From: SURF-28 sp034521465
Lineage (GTDB): Bacteria; Bacteroidota; Ignavibacteria; Ignavibacteriales; Melioribacteraceae
Length of the DNA: 64,000 nt
Assembly: GCA_034521465.1 (NCBI GenBank)
Contig: JAXHMN010000008.1
Location: 496,001 to 560,000, forward strand
Direction of reading: 5' to 3'
Both the position numbers and the translations under genes were made by a program. Numbering within the stretch: position 1 is the stretch's first letter; each line of letters opens with the position of its first letter. Positions 17,144-26,890 of the stretch are shown piece by piece. The notes beneath the pieces were generated by a model that had not been told where the DNA came from, did not search any database, and was given only the letters and a program-made list of their open reading frames with translations.

Positions 17144-17809
17144 TTATTGAAGTTTGAAAACAACCGGAATAGAGACCTGAACTTTAACAGGTTTTCCTCT
17201 TTGTTTACCGGGGGTAAATTTTGTGGCATGAACGGCCTCCATAGCCGCCTCATCACAACCGGCACCTATTCCTTTCAATAGCTCAACTTTAACAACGTTA
17301 CCGTTTTCATCAACGTAAGCTTTAACAAAAACTCTTCCTTGAACACCAGCTCGTTTAGCAATTTCGGGATAAACAATTTTTTTTTGAATTGCCTGTAAAC
17401 CACCAATTGGCTGGGGTTGCTGTTCAACAGCAACAAAGAATACCGGATCTTCTTCTTCCTCTTCTTCTTCAGCCGGAGGTGGTGGTGCGGCAACTTCGGC
17501 ATCTTCAACTAACTCCGTTTCACTAATTTCTATATCTTCTAAAACTTCATCCGAAGGTGCTTCAATAGGAATTGGAGGTTTAGGAGGAGGTGGTGGTGCA
17601 GTTTCTTGTTTAGTGGCTTCAACATCTTCCACCTGTACCAGTTCCTGCGGTCCTTCTAATACTAACTCTTCCTTTTCGAATTCAGGAAAGAATTGAAACG
17701 CAATTATCAAAATTGCCAGAGCAATGATTAAACTTATTTCGAAGTATCGTTTATACTTTCGTTTTAAGTCTACCTTTGGGTTTTTCTTTAATGCCACTTG
17801 TTCCTCCAA
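17144..17809 (-). CDS. tonB: Energy transducer TonB
   Basis: The 221-residue protein has the classic layout. A short cytoplasmic basic N-terminus (KYKRYFEIS) comes first, then one membrane helix at about 27-43, a spacer rich in Pro and Glu (PPPPPKPPIP, PPPPAEEEEEEE), and a C-terminal TonB domain (PIGGLQAIQKKIVYPEIAKRAG ... GCDEAAMEAVHATKFTPGKQRG ... VSIPVVFKL). It couples the proton-motive force to TonB-dependent outer-membrane transporters. exbB/exbD are not in this window. A strong terminator follows. Confidence 0.92.
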   Translation of the reverse strand: MEEQVALKKNPKVDLKRKYKRYFEISLIIALAILIIAFQFFPEFEKEELVLEGPQELVQVEDVEATKQETAPPPPPKPPIPIEAPSDEVLEDIEISETELVEDAEVAAPPPPAEEEEEEEDPVFFVAVEQQPQPIGGLQAIQKKIVYPEIAKRAGVQGRVFVKAYVDENGNVVKVELLKGIGAGCDEAAMEAVHATKFTPGKQRGKPVKVQVSIPVVFKLQ

Positions 17810-17875
17810 ATTTCAAATTAATCGAGATTAACTTAAAAAAAGCCACCTTCTTTGTCAATAAAGCACTCATTAATT

Positions 17876-18307
17876 TTACATATCTTTTTGTAAATCGGTT
17901 CCATTTTCAGGTGAATATATTGATAAGAACCATTTTACAAGCCCTAGCCCCAAAATAATTCCAATAAAATTTGCCAGCCAGTCCCAAATTCCCGCAACTC
18001 TGCCCGGAATAAAGAGTTGATGCAACTCATCAATTGTTGAGTAAAATAACAGTATATAAAAACTTATTTTGATAAAATTTCTGCGGACTTTTAACGATTT
18101 TTCTTGAAGCCGTAATGTTAAGGTAAAAAAGAATGATAAAACAAAATATGCAAGAAAGTGTTTTGCTTTATCATTTAGTTGAAATTCTGGAACCGTTTTG
18201 CTCGGCAAACTTGTAAGTATCAAGATACTTATCCAGTGAATTACGAGAGGAACGTAAACGAGAAAAACTTTATTATCATAAATAATTTTTAGTAATCGAG
18301 TCATCAA
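17876..18307 (-). CDS. VanZ-family membrane protein
   Basis: This 143-residue protein has four membrane helices and the VanZ-like residues DKAKHFLAYFVLSFFFT, then STIDELHQLFIPGRVAGIWDWLANFIGIILG. It is an inner-membrane protein of unknown biochemical role; VanZ itself gives low-level teicoplanin resistance. It overlaps the 3' end of nnr by 32 bp, so it is likely co-translated. Confidence 0.85.
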   Translation of the reverse strand: MMTRLLKIIYDNKVFLVYVPLVIHWISILILTSLPSKTVPEFQLNDKAKHFLAYFVLSFFFTLTLRLQEKSLKVRRNFIKISFYILLFYSTIDELHQLFIPGRVAGIWDWLANFIGIILGLGLVKWFLSIYSPENGTDLQKDM

Positions 18308-19853
18308 TAAACTTAATCGTTTTAGGAATATTTTTCATTAGTGAATTAGCGGTTATACCATGTTCGGTCATGCTTTCCAAAAGGAGATCAGCAGCTAAAC
18401 TATGTATATATACTGCGCTAAGAACTGAGTTTTCATTTTCTCCGGATTGCGCAACAAAAGAAGCAATTAAACCACATAATACATCTCCGGTTCCAAAAGA
18501 AGCCATGCCGGAATTACCGGTTGTATTTATTAATGCTTCTCCATTTGGCGTGAATACTATTGTAGGTGCTCCCTTTAAGACTAAGTAAGAACCGGTATCT
18601 TTTACAAACTTTTTACCGAAAGAAAGTATATCTTTTTTTAATTCCGCGGAAGAAATTCCAAGCAGTGAAGCAAACTCGCCGTGATGAGGTGTCAAAATGG
18701 TATTGTTGAGATTCAAATTTTTATATTTATTGTTCCTTAATGCAAAAATTCCGTCAGCGTCAATAACAAAATTTTTCTTTCCGGAATACTTGAGTATATC
18801 CACAACAGCTTTTTGTGTTTCCGCATCTCTTCCTAAACCGGGTCCTATTGCAATTACATCTGCCCAATCAACCAATTCTTGAAGTTCTTTAACATTGGAT
18901 ACTTTGAGAAACTCGTCACCACCATCTTCATAAGGGTCAACAATTGCCGATTCTAGTAAACTTTGAGCTACTCCCTTAATTGAGGTTGGAAATGCCAGTA
19001 TGGAAGCTCCGGCGCCACCATAGAGCACACTATTAGCGGTGAGTGAAGCAGCGCCCGGTAATTTACCCGATCCTGCTATTGTTAATACTTTGCCGGAAGA
19101 ATATTTATGTGAATCGATTTGCTTTAATGGTATACCTAAAAATGCGTCTTCAGGTTCAATTAAATATTCACCGACCGCAAGACTGTCAAAATATTCCGAA
19201 CCAATTCCGATATATCCTTTTTTTACTTCACCTGAGTATTTATAACCATCGTTATAGAACAAACCATTTTTCAACTCGGCTAAAGTCACTGTTAAATCAG
19301 CATCAAAGACCACATCACCGGTTCCCTTTTCTAAATCGAGTCCGGTTGGTGAATCAACACTGATTCTAATTCCGGCAAATTTATTTACCATATTTACTAT
19401 TTTTCTGTATGGTTCTTTTAGGTCTCCTTTTGCGCCGGTTCCTAAGAGCGCATCAAAAATGACCGCGCAATTTTTAATTTTGCCGATGTCTCTTATATTT
19501 TTAAAAACTGTAAGGTTCACTAATGAATTTTTACGTTTGAGTTTTCTCAATATTTCGTAATTAGTTTTAGCATCGCCGGAAAGTTCTTTTGGTTCTCCTA
19601 CTAAAATTACGCTTACCATGTAACCATCATTTATGAAATGCCGAGCTAAGGCAAAACCGTCACCTCCGTTATTCCCCTTACCGCAAAGTATTGCAATTTC
19701 ATTTTCGTTTGTTAGTTCCGGGAAGGTACTTTGGAATATAGAGTAAATTGACCGGGAAGCATTTTCCATCAAAGCAATGCTCGGTATGCTTAATTGATTG
19801 ATCGCATATTTGTCTGCTTCTCTAACTTGTGCAGTGGAATATAAAGGTATCAT
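18276..19853 (-). CDS. nnr: Bifunctional NAD(P)H-hydrate epimerase/dehydratase
   Basis: The 525-residue protein joins an N-terminal epimerase domain (about 1-210; CGKGNNGGDGFALARHF, FDALLGTGAKGD, SVDSPTGLDLEKG) to a C-terminal ADP-dependent dehydratase domain (about 225-520; LTIAGSGKLPGAASL, IGPGLGRD, LTPHHGEFASLLG, NSGMASFGTGDVLCG). It repairs hydrated NADH and NADPH in the cytoplasm. It lies just after nuoN and overlaps vanZ, so it may share the NADH-dehydrogenase transcript. Confidence 0.95.
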   Translation of the reverse strand: MIPLYSTAQVREADKYAINQLSIPSIALMENASRSIYSIFQSTFPELTNENEIAILCGKGNNGGDGFALARHFINDGYMVSVILVGEPKELSGDAKTNYEILRKLKRKNSLVNLTVFKNIRDIGKIKNCAVIFDALLGTGAKGDLKEPYRKIVNMVNKFAGIRISVDSPTGLDLEKGTGDVVFDADLTVTLAELKNGLFYNDGYKYSGEVKKGYIGIGSEYFDSLAVGEYLIEPEDAFLGIPLKQIDSHKYSSGKVLTIAGSGKLPGAASLTANSVLYGGAGASILAFPTSIKGVAQSLLESAIVDPYEDGGDEFLKVSNVKELQELVDWADVIAIGPGLGRDAETQKAVVDILKYSGKKNFVIDADGIFALRNNKYKNLNLNNTILTPHHGEFASLLGISSAELKKDILSFGKKFVKDTGSYLVLKGAPTIVFTPNGEALINTTGNSGMASFGTGDVLCGLIASFVAQSGENENSVLSAVYIHSLAADLLLESMTEHGITANSLMKNIPKTIKFIDDSITKNYL

Positions 19854-19917
19854 TTGATTTACCTATTTTTATTTACTCCAAAAATAAGCAATACTTGAAG
19901 GAATTGAAATTAGGATA

Positions 19918-21348
19918 TTAGTATGAAAGGACTGTTGCTATAATGTTTAAAGGAGTATCCGGTAGAATACCGAAAACCAAAACTAATAATCCGGAAATCA
20001 CAACCGCCAAAGTACCGGTAAAATTGCTCCTAACCAAGAATTCGGTGCTGCTATCCTTAAAGAACATGTACACAACAACTCTGAGATAGAAATAAACACT
20101 TATTACACTCGAGACAACACCAACAATTGCCAACCAAACAAGGTCAGCTTTTATTGCGGCAATAAATACATAATACTTACCGAAAAAACCGGCCATCGGC
20201 GGAATACCCGCAAGTGCGAACATAAACAATGCCATGAAGCCTGCGAGAATCGGACTCTTGCCACTTAATCCCGCATATGAATCTATAGAGGTTTGTGAAT
20301 CGTTCTCTCCTTCTACCATTGCAATCACTCCAAATGCGCCCAAGTTCATAAATGCATAGGCGGTTAAATAGAAAACTATACCGGCTACACTATCCAGATT
20401 TCCTGCTGCTAAACCGATTGCCATATAACCAGCATGTGATATTGAAGAGTACGCAAGCATTCTTTTGAGATTATCTTGCGCAATTGCTACAATCGATCCA
20501 TATAGCATTGAAAGTGTTGCAACTACCGCAAATAAAGTTTCAAAATTATTAGTGATATTCTGAGTAAAAATAGCTGAGAGAATAACGATCAAAACACTGA
20601 AAGCTGCAGCTTTTCCTGTTGTGGACATCAACCCGGTAATTGGAGTTGCAGCACCTTGATAAACATCCGGTACCCACATATGAAATGGAAAAGCAGCAAT
20701 CTTAAATAAAAATCCGATTAAGAAAAGTGTAAAACCGACAATAAAAAGTATATCGGTTGCAAGATATTCAAAAGCAAAAATAATTTGATCTATACTTGTT
20801 GTTTTAGCAGTACCGTAAATTAATGCTGTCCCGAATACAATAAATCCGGTTGCAAATGCACCGAGTAAAAAATACTTTAAAGCAGCTTCATTATTAGATG
20901 GCTTTTTTCTATTTAGACCGGCTAATACATAAAAACAAATTGACATTAATTCCAAACCTAAGAACACCATGAACAGGTCCCTTGCCCCGGCCATCAGCAT
21001 CATTCCGAGCACGGATGACTGAACTAAAATATAGAATTCACCAAAGTAAACACCATGCTTTTTAATGTAATCAACCGCATTCAATACCATTATTGAAGCG
21101 CCGATTGTAAAGATGAAATTGAAAATGGCTGCAATTCCACCTACCGCAAACATACCGCCAAATAAAACTTGATTATCATAAACATTTATAATTGAGTATG
21201 CACCAGCAAACAGATAAATTACAATTGAGAACCAAGGTAATATCTGTTCACTTTTCTTCGAGAAAATCTCAATTAAAATTGATACAATTATACCTACGCC
21301 TATAACAACGTGCGGTAACATCTGGAATATTTCGGTATTAGCTGCCAT
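19918..21348 (-). CDS. nuoN: NADH-quinone oxidoreductase subunit N
   Basis: This 476-residue polytopic protein has about 14 helices and the Mrp-antiporter-like core: SVLGMMLMAGARDLFMVFLGLELM, then FKIAAFPFHMWVPDVYQGAATPI, then LKRMLAYSSISHAGYM. It is a proton-pumping membrane-arm subunit of complex I. It is the last nuo gene of the cluster and is separated from nuoM by nhaD and a small ORF. Confidence 0.95.
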   Translation of the reverse strand: MAANTEIFQMLPHVVIGVGIIVSILIEIFSKKSEQILPWFSIVIYLFAGAYSIINVYDNQVLFGGMFAVGGIAAIFNFIFTIGASIMVLNAVDYIKKHGVYFGEFYILVQSSVLGMMLMAGARDLFMVFLGLELMSICFYVLAGLNRKKPSNNEAALKYFLLGAFATGFIVFGTALIYGTAKTTSIDQIIFAFEYLATDILFIVGFTLFLIGFLFKIAAFPFHMWVPDVYQGAATPITGLMSTTGKAAAFSVLIVILSAIFTQNITNNFETLFAVVATLSMLYGSIVAIAQDNLKRMLAYSSISHAGYMAIGLAAGNLDSVAGIVFYLTAYAFMNLGAFGVIAMVEGENDSQTSIDSYAGLSGKSPILAGFMALFMFALAGIPPMAGFFGKYYVFIAAIKADLVWLAIVGVVSSVISVYFYLRVVVYMFFKDSSTEFLVRSNFTGTLAVVISGLLVLVFGILPDTPLNIIATVLSY

Positions 21349-21412
21349 AATTATTCTACAAAAATTTGATCTTCTCTAACTCTTAATTTCTAATTTGTGA
21401 TTTGGTAGAACA

Positions 21413-21708
21413 TTATCTTATCGCAATATGACAATCGAAATTAAAAATATCATCTCCCTTTTCAACAATGATCATTTTAACTAATTCATATTTTTTACAA
21501 CCTCCTCCAGGAAGGATAATTGTAAAAATAGATTTCTGTATAACTATCGTGAAAATATATTCTGCACTTCATTATTTGAACTGAAATCCGTTATAAGTTC
21601 TTTTTCAATTGCAACTTTAAGAACATCAACTGGGAACGGCAAAAGTAATCGACTCCCGTAATGAAGACCATGTTTTCCTGATTTCAAAGCATCTTGTAAT
21701 TTTGACAT
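21413..21708 (-). CDS. Small unknown ORF between nhaD and nuoN, possible frameshift
   Basis: ATG 21706-21708 follows the nhaD stop by a single base (TAAGATG), an arrangement typical of coupled translation. The first frame encodes 54 residues (MSKLQDALKSGKHGLHYGSR ... VQNIFSR) and stops at 21544. A second frame continues to 21413 with IFTIILPGGGCKKYELVKMI and a tail ending CHIAIR. One missing base near 21550 would merge them into about 98 residues. I recognise no family and see no membrane segment. It may be a small soluble protein specific to this nuo/nhaD arrangement. Confidence 0.4.
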
Positions 21709-21709
21709 C

Positions 21710-23093
21710 TTAACCCTGCCCGTAATATAAGACTAACCAAATAATAAAAAATATTGGCAGCAAAATAGGAAGAGAATATTTAATCATATAACCAAAAAAG
21801 CTAGGCATATTAATACCAGCTTTTTCGCTTATTGATTTAACCATAAAATTCAGGAGCATTACCGATGTAACTCATAGCTCCAAAAAATACCGCTGCAATC
21901 GATATTGCTTGCAAATATATTGGATGCGTGTGTTCAAAATTTAAAACTTCAGCTTTTCATATTAACGTCCAACCCAAATTTACCCATCTCCGCACTAAGA
22001 AAATTTAGATACGTAGGAGCATTGTCCAAAAAAGCAGAGAGCCACCGGTTGACCAATAAAATAAACCGGCATTTAGCTCTTCACCGTATTGATGAGCTTC
22101 GATTAGCAATTAACTGCAACGCAGGGATCATTGTTGCAAACAAACCCGCAAACAAATATGCAACTTCGCGAATAGGTTCAAAATCAAACTCGTTTGCACG
22201 AAGCGCTTCTTCATCTGCATAACGATACGAAAAATAAACTACACTGAACATTATAATCTCTCTAATACCGAATGGTAATGGATGAAGACTCAGGCACCCA
22301 AGAAACAATGTTCGGATCTAAAAATACCGAAAGAATAACTAATAACTAGAAAATCCAATATCTTTAAATCCTTTAAATTCAAATTTTCCCGAGTATTCTT
22401 TTTCTGGTGAGCTTCACCTAAATTATTACGAGAATCAATATAGTAGAATATTGCCATCAACACTAACAAAGTAGGGAGCCAAACATACCAAACATGACCG
22501 ATCACCCAGAAGAACTCTACACCGCGTAAAAATCCCAAAAATAATGGTGGATCACCAATTGGAGTTAAAGCACCGCCAATATTACTTACAGAAAAAATAA
22601 AGAACACAATATGATACGGTTTGATTCTATCTTTGTTAATTTTTATAAACGGTCTGATCAGCAACATTGATGCACCGGTTGTTCCGATAACATTAGCGAT
22701 CAAACTGCCAAAGAGCAAAAGAGCTATATTCAACTTCGGAGTTGCTTTTCGATCTACCTTTATCATTATACCGCCTGAAGCAACAAACAGCGACGCGAGC
22801 AATGCAATGAACGAGAGATATTCTTCTAATGTATGCATTAAGCTTTTTGTATCATGCAAAACAGTTAGATAAAATGTCACTGTTATCAGCCCCATAAAAA
22901 CTGCAATTTTTGGATAGTTCTTTTCCCAGAAATGATGGTATAATAATGGACCGGTAGCAATCATCAACAGTAGTGCAACAAACGGAAAAACCATATACCA
23001 GTAATTTAAAATTTCGGTATCTCCCGATGAAGCAAATAGTGTATTATTAACAATTAAGTAAAAGAACAATATGTAGGATATTTTTTTGAGCAT
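21710..23093 (-). CDS. nhaD: NhaD-type Na+/H+ antiporter, several frameshifts
   Basis: The first 250 residues are intact, with a signal-like helix and then many membrane helices. They contain LFGSLIANVIGTTGASMLLIRP and SVSNIGGALTPIGDPPLFLGFL, the conserved core of NhaD antiporters. Frame changes at about 22305, 22085, 22035 and 21935-21950 break the rest, but translated pieces continue as ELNAGLFYWSTG, then APTYLNFLSAEMGKFGLDVN, SIAAVFFGAMSYIGNAPEFMV and IIWLVLYYGQG to TAA 21710. About 460 residues are expected. It exchanges Na+ for H+ across the inner membrane. Its location inside the nuo cluster suggests co-expression with complex I; the same gene neighbourhood is known from Rhodothermus marinus. 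Confidence 0.88.
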
Positions 23094-23102
23094 TAAGGAA
23101 GA

Positions 23103-24629
23103 TTAATTTAGAAAATTAAACGTGTGGTTCTTCACATGATTTAAAATCGCCTCTACCGGTGCTTCGCTCAAATCTAAAAATGTAGTCGGATAAATTCCTA
23201 TCCAAACTATAAAAATAAAAATCGGAATTAGAACAATAATTTCTCTTGCCGTTAAATCAGTTAACTGAGAGCGTAATTTGTCATTAGTTACTTTCCCAAA
23301 TACAACCCGTTGATACATCCAAAGTAAATAAACAGCAGCAAAAATTACTCCGGTTGAACCAAAGATCACATACCACCAGCTATCAAGTACTTGTGATTGG
23401 AACGCACCAAGTAAAATTAAAAATTCACCTACAAAACCATTTAATCCGGGCAAACCAATAGAGGAAAGTGATGCAACCATTAATGCAACTGCGTAAAGTG
23501 GAACCAGTTTTGCAATGCCGCCATAAAAAGCGATTTCCCTATTGTGAGTTCTTTCATAAATTATTCCTACCAAAAGAAATAAAGCGCCTGTTGATAACCC
23601 ATGATTAACCATTTGAATTACCGCGCCTTGAACAGATTCAAAAGTAAGAGCAAAAATTCCCAATACAACAAAACCTAAGTGAGAAACTGAGGAATACGCC
23701 ACAAGTTTTTTCATATCGGTCTGCACCATTGCTACAAGAGCACCATAAATTATTCCTATAACTGCAAGCACGGATATAAATGGCGCAAACTCAACTGTTG
23801 CTTGAGGAAATAACGGCAAGTTAAAACGGATCAATCCGTAAGTACCCATTTTCAATAACACTCCGGCAAGAATAACCGAACCGGCAGTTGGAGCTTGAAC
23901 GTGAGCATCCGGCAGCCAAGTATGTAAGGGGAACAGCGGAACTTTAATTGCAAAACTTATGAAGAATGCTAGGAACAACCATTTTTGAATATCATATCCA
24001 ATTTGAGGTGCAGCTGCAATTAAAGCCGGCAGACTTGTTGTAAAGCCGCCTGTTGAATCCGAGACAGTGACAGCAAGCCAAATAATAGCAACCAGCATCA
24101 GCAAACCACCGAACATTGTAAAAATAAAAAACTTTATTGATGCATAAATCCTCTGCTCGCCTCCCCAAATACCAATTATAAAATACATCGGTATTAACAT
24201 CGCTTCCCAGAAAATATAAAACAAGAAGAGGTCTAACGACATAAACACACCAAGCATACCCGCTTCAAGTATCAGCATCATGAAGGTGAACATCTTTACT
24301 TTCTTCTCGATCGCCTTCCAGCTTGAGAGTAATGTTAAGGGAGTTATGAACGTTGTTAGTAATATCAGCAGCACAGAAATACCGTCTGCACCAACGTGGT
24401 AACTAATGTTAAGACTTTCAATCCATACTATTTGATGAACAAATTGGAAATCCGGATTAAGGTAGTCGAATCTCAAATATGGGATGAGTGATATTATGAA
24501 AGTAAATATGGTCATCACCAAGCCGAAAATTCTTATTGTCCGGGCTTGTGATTCTTTCATAAATAAAATAATCAGCGCCCCAACAATTGGGGTGAACAAC
24601 AGATATGTTAATATTTGAGAATTTTCCAT
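23103..24629 (-). CDS. nuoM: NADH-quinone oxidoreductase subunit M
   Basis: This intact 508-residue membrane protein has ISYHVGADGISVLLILLTTFI, FFISFAIKVPLFPLHTWLPDAHVQAPTAG and MKKLVAYSSVSHLGFV, the standard NuoM motifs with the key Lys in the TM7 region. It is a proton-translocating antiporter-like subunit of complex I. The start lies 4 bp from the end of nuoL and nhaD follows after 9 bp. Confidence 0.97.
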   Translation of the reverse strand: MENSQILTYLLFTPIVGALIILFMKESQARTIRIFGLVMTIFTFIISLIPYLRFDYLNPDFQFVHQIVWIESLNISYHVGADGISVLLILLTTFITPLTLLSSWKAIEKKVKMFTFMMLILEAGMLGVFMSLDLFLFYIFWEAMLIPMYFIIGIWGGEQRIYASIKFFIFTMFGGLLMLVAIIWLAVTVSDSTGGFTTSLPALIAAAPQIGYDIQKWLFLAFFISFAIKVPLFPLHTWLPDAHVQAPTAGSVILAGVLLKMGTYGLIRFNLPLFPQATVEFAPFISVLAVIGIIYGALVAMVQTDMKKLVAYSSVSHLGFVVLGIFALTFESVQGAVIQMVNHGLSTGALFLLVGIIYERTHNREIAFYGGIAKLVPLYAVALMVASLSSIGLPGLNGFVGEFLILLGAFQSQVLDSWWYVIFGSTGVIFAAVYLLWMYQRVVFGKVTNDKLRSQLTDLTAREIIVLIPIFIFIVWIGIYPTTFLDLSEAPVEAILNHVKNHTFNFLN

Positions 24630-24633
24630 CGTC

Positions 24634-26574
24634 TTATAAACTTAATATTATCCAGAAAAGAGCAATTGCTATTCCACCCATCATAACCAATGCGTAAAAT
24701 TGTGCAACACCGGTTTGCATCTTTTTAATTATGCCGGAAATTTCATCAACAATTCTTGCGAGTGCATTCACCAAACCATCTATAATTTTATTATCAGCAA
24801 TTTTCCATAATATCTTTTCGGAAGATTTCTGGATTGGTTGAATTACTGCTGCTTCATAAATTTCATCAACGTAATATTTATTCCAAAGTAATGTGTAGAT
24901 TCCTCTAAACTTAGCGGCAACTTTTTCTGCGATCTCTCTTTTCTGTGTGTAAATTTTAAAAGCGGCAAAAATACCGCCAAGAACAGCAATAACAGAGATG
25001 GTCATCAATAACAACTCTTCGGTATGAGAGTGAGCTCCGTATTGAGCTAGTTTTAATTCTGCATCATGAAATATTGGAGCTAACCAATTATGAAATTGAT
25101 TTCCGTGTTCACCGGAGAAAACTTCTGGAATTCCTATCCAGCCGCCTATTACTGAAAGTACGGCTAAAATGATTAGCGGAATTGTCATAACTTTCGGAGA
25201 TTCATGCGGATGATATTTATCTTTACTGAACCTCTCCTCACCGAAGAATGTAAGTGAAACCAATCTAAACATATAAAAGGCAGTAAGCACAGCAGTTAAG
25301 GCACCGAGTAACCAATAAACAAAATTACCGTTTGCGTAAGAGAACCAAAGAATTTCATCCTTGCTGAAAAATCCGGAAAGCCCCGGGAAACCCGAGATTG
25401 CAAATGCCGCTATAATGAAAGTAAAAAATGTAACCGGCATATATTTCTTTAAACCGCCGTAATTAGTGATATCTTGTTGATGATGCATTGCATGAATCAC
25501 TGAACCGGCTCCGAGAAATAGAAGCGCCTTGAAAAAAGCGTGAGTCATTACGTGAAAAATTGCAGCTCCAAATGCACCCACACCAGCTGCGAGGAACATA
25601 TAACCCAATTGACTAACGGTTGAGTATGCCAATACTTTTTTGATATCATTTTGAACTAGTCCGATTGTTGCGGCGAAGACAGCGGTTAATAATCCTATCA
25701 CTGCAACAACAGTCATAATTGCCGGAGCAGAAGCAAAAATTATTGAAGCTCTTGCAACCATATAAACACCGGCGGTTACCATTGTAGCAGCATGTATTAA
25801 TGCCGAAACGGGAGTTGGGCCTGCCATTGCATCCGGCAGCCAGACGAATAAAGGTATTTGAGCTGATTTACCGGTTGCACCAATAAATAAAAATAATGCA
25901 ATAAACCCAAACGTAACTTCAGCGCCGGTTAAATATTTTGCTTGAGAAAAAACTTCTAAGAAATTTAAGCTGTCGAATGTTTGGTAGATGAGAAACATTC
26001 CGAGTAAAAATCCGAAATCACCAATTCGGTTAACAATAAATGCTTTTTTAGCTGCCTGCGGAACTGTTCCCTTTTCAAATTTTTGATCATAGAAAAATCC
26101 GATAAGCAGATAGGAACATAAACCAACACCTTCCCAACCAAGAAATAGAACTAAGAAATTATCACCAAGAACCAAGTTCATCATTGCGAAGATGAACAGG
26201 TTCATATATGCGAAAAATCTAAAGTAACCTTTATCACCATGCATATAACCAATGGAATAAACGTGAATTAAAAATCCAACACCGGTTACAACGAGCGACA
26301 TTGTAAGTGAAAGCTGATCGACCAGATAAGCAAAACTAATTTCAAGTGAGCCGACACTCATCCAAGTAAAAAGTTCAACGACATTTGTCCGTTGATCTAC
26401 AGGGAGATTGAGTGTCTCAAAAAATGCAAGAACGGTGATCAAGAAAGGAATACCTACGGCTGCACTTCCAATCGTGCCTATAACTTTTTCATTACCGATT
26501 TTCTTTCCGAAAAATCCGTTTATCAAAAATCCCAATAAAGGGAACAATATGGTCAAATAAATTAGATCTATCAT
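24634..26574 (-). CDS. nuoL: NADH-quinone oxidoreductase subunit L
   Basis: This intact 646-residue membrane protein has YLVDQLSLTMSLVVTGVGFLIHVYSIGYMHGD, GKSAQIPLFVWLPDAMAGPTPVSALIHAATMV and the C-terminal lateral helix region expected for NuoL. It is the distal antiporter-like subunit of complex I. It starts one base after the nuoK stop. Confidence 0.97.
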   Translation of the reverse strand: MIDLIYLTILFPLLGFLINGFFGKKIGNEKVIGTIGSAAVGIPFLITVLAFFETLNLPVDQRTNVVELFTWMSVGSLEISFAYLVDQLSLTMSLVVTGVGFLIHVYSIGYMHGDKGYFRFFAYMNLFIFAMMNLVLGDNFLVLFLGWEGVGLCSYLLIGFFYDQKFEKGTVPQAAKKAFIVNRIGDFGFLLGMFLIYQTFDSLNFLEVFSQAKYLTGAEVTFGFIALFLFIGATGKSAQIPLFVWLPDAMAGPTPVSALIHAATMVTAGVYMVARASIIFASAPAIMTVVAVIGLLTAVFAATIGLVQNDIKKVLAYSTVSQLGYMFLAAGVGAFGAAIFHVMTHAFFKALLFLGAGSVIHAMHHQQDITNYGGLKKYMPVTFFTFIIAAFAISGFPGLSGFFSKDEILWFSYANGNFVYWLLGALTAVLTAFYMFRLVSLTFFGEERFSKDKYHPHESPKVMTIPLIILAVLSVIGGWIGIPEVFSGEHGNQFHNWLAPIFHDAELKLAQYGAHSHTEELLLMTISVIAVLGGIFAAFKIYTQKREIAEKVAAKFRGIYTLLWNKYYVDEIYEAAVIQPIQKSSEKILWKIADNKIIDGLVNALARIVDEISGIIKKMQTGVAQFYALVMMGGIAIALFWIILSL

Positions 26575-26575
26575 C

Positions 26576-26884
26576 CTACCACTTGAAGATGTTTATCTCA
26601 TCAATATTTACTGTTTGTTTATTTCTGAAGATAGCAATAATAATTGCCAAACCAACTGCGGCTTCGGCTGCGGCTACGGTCATAACAAAAAATACGAAAA
26701 CTTGTCCGGCCGGATCGCCTAAGTATGATGAAAAAGTAATTAATGCAAGGTTGGCCGAATTTAACATCAACTCGACACACATAAAAACAACAATTGCGTT
26801 TCGTCTTATCAGAACTCCGGCTACTCCAACAGAGAACATGAATGCACTGATAAGAAGATATAATTCCATCGGAATTGAACTCAT
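26576..26884 (-). CDS. nuoK: NADH-quinone oxidoreductase subunit K
   Basis: This 102-residue protein has three helices with RRNAIVVFMCVELMLNSANLALI, containing the conserved membrane Glu of helix 2, and AAAEAAVGLAIIIAIFRNK with the second conserved Glu. It belongs to the complex I membrane arm. It begins 6 bp after the nuoJ stop. Confidence 0.97.
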   Translation of the reverse strand: MSSIPMELYLLISAFMFSVGVAGVLIRRNAIVVFMCVELMLNSANLALITFSSYLGDPAGQVFVFFVMTVAAAEAAVGLAIIIAIFRNKQTVNIDEINIFKW

Positions 26885-26890
26885 AAAGCT

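Noticed and set aside
17275..17508. Minus-strand frame of 77 codons inside tonB
   Set aside because: It is an out-of-frame reading of the Pro/Glu-rich tonB spacer; Lys/His runs are a by-product of the repeats.
21905..22222. Plus-strand frame of 105 codons opposite nhaD
   Set aside because: The minus strand codes for the continuation of NhaD in pieces; the plus frame has no conserved features.
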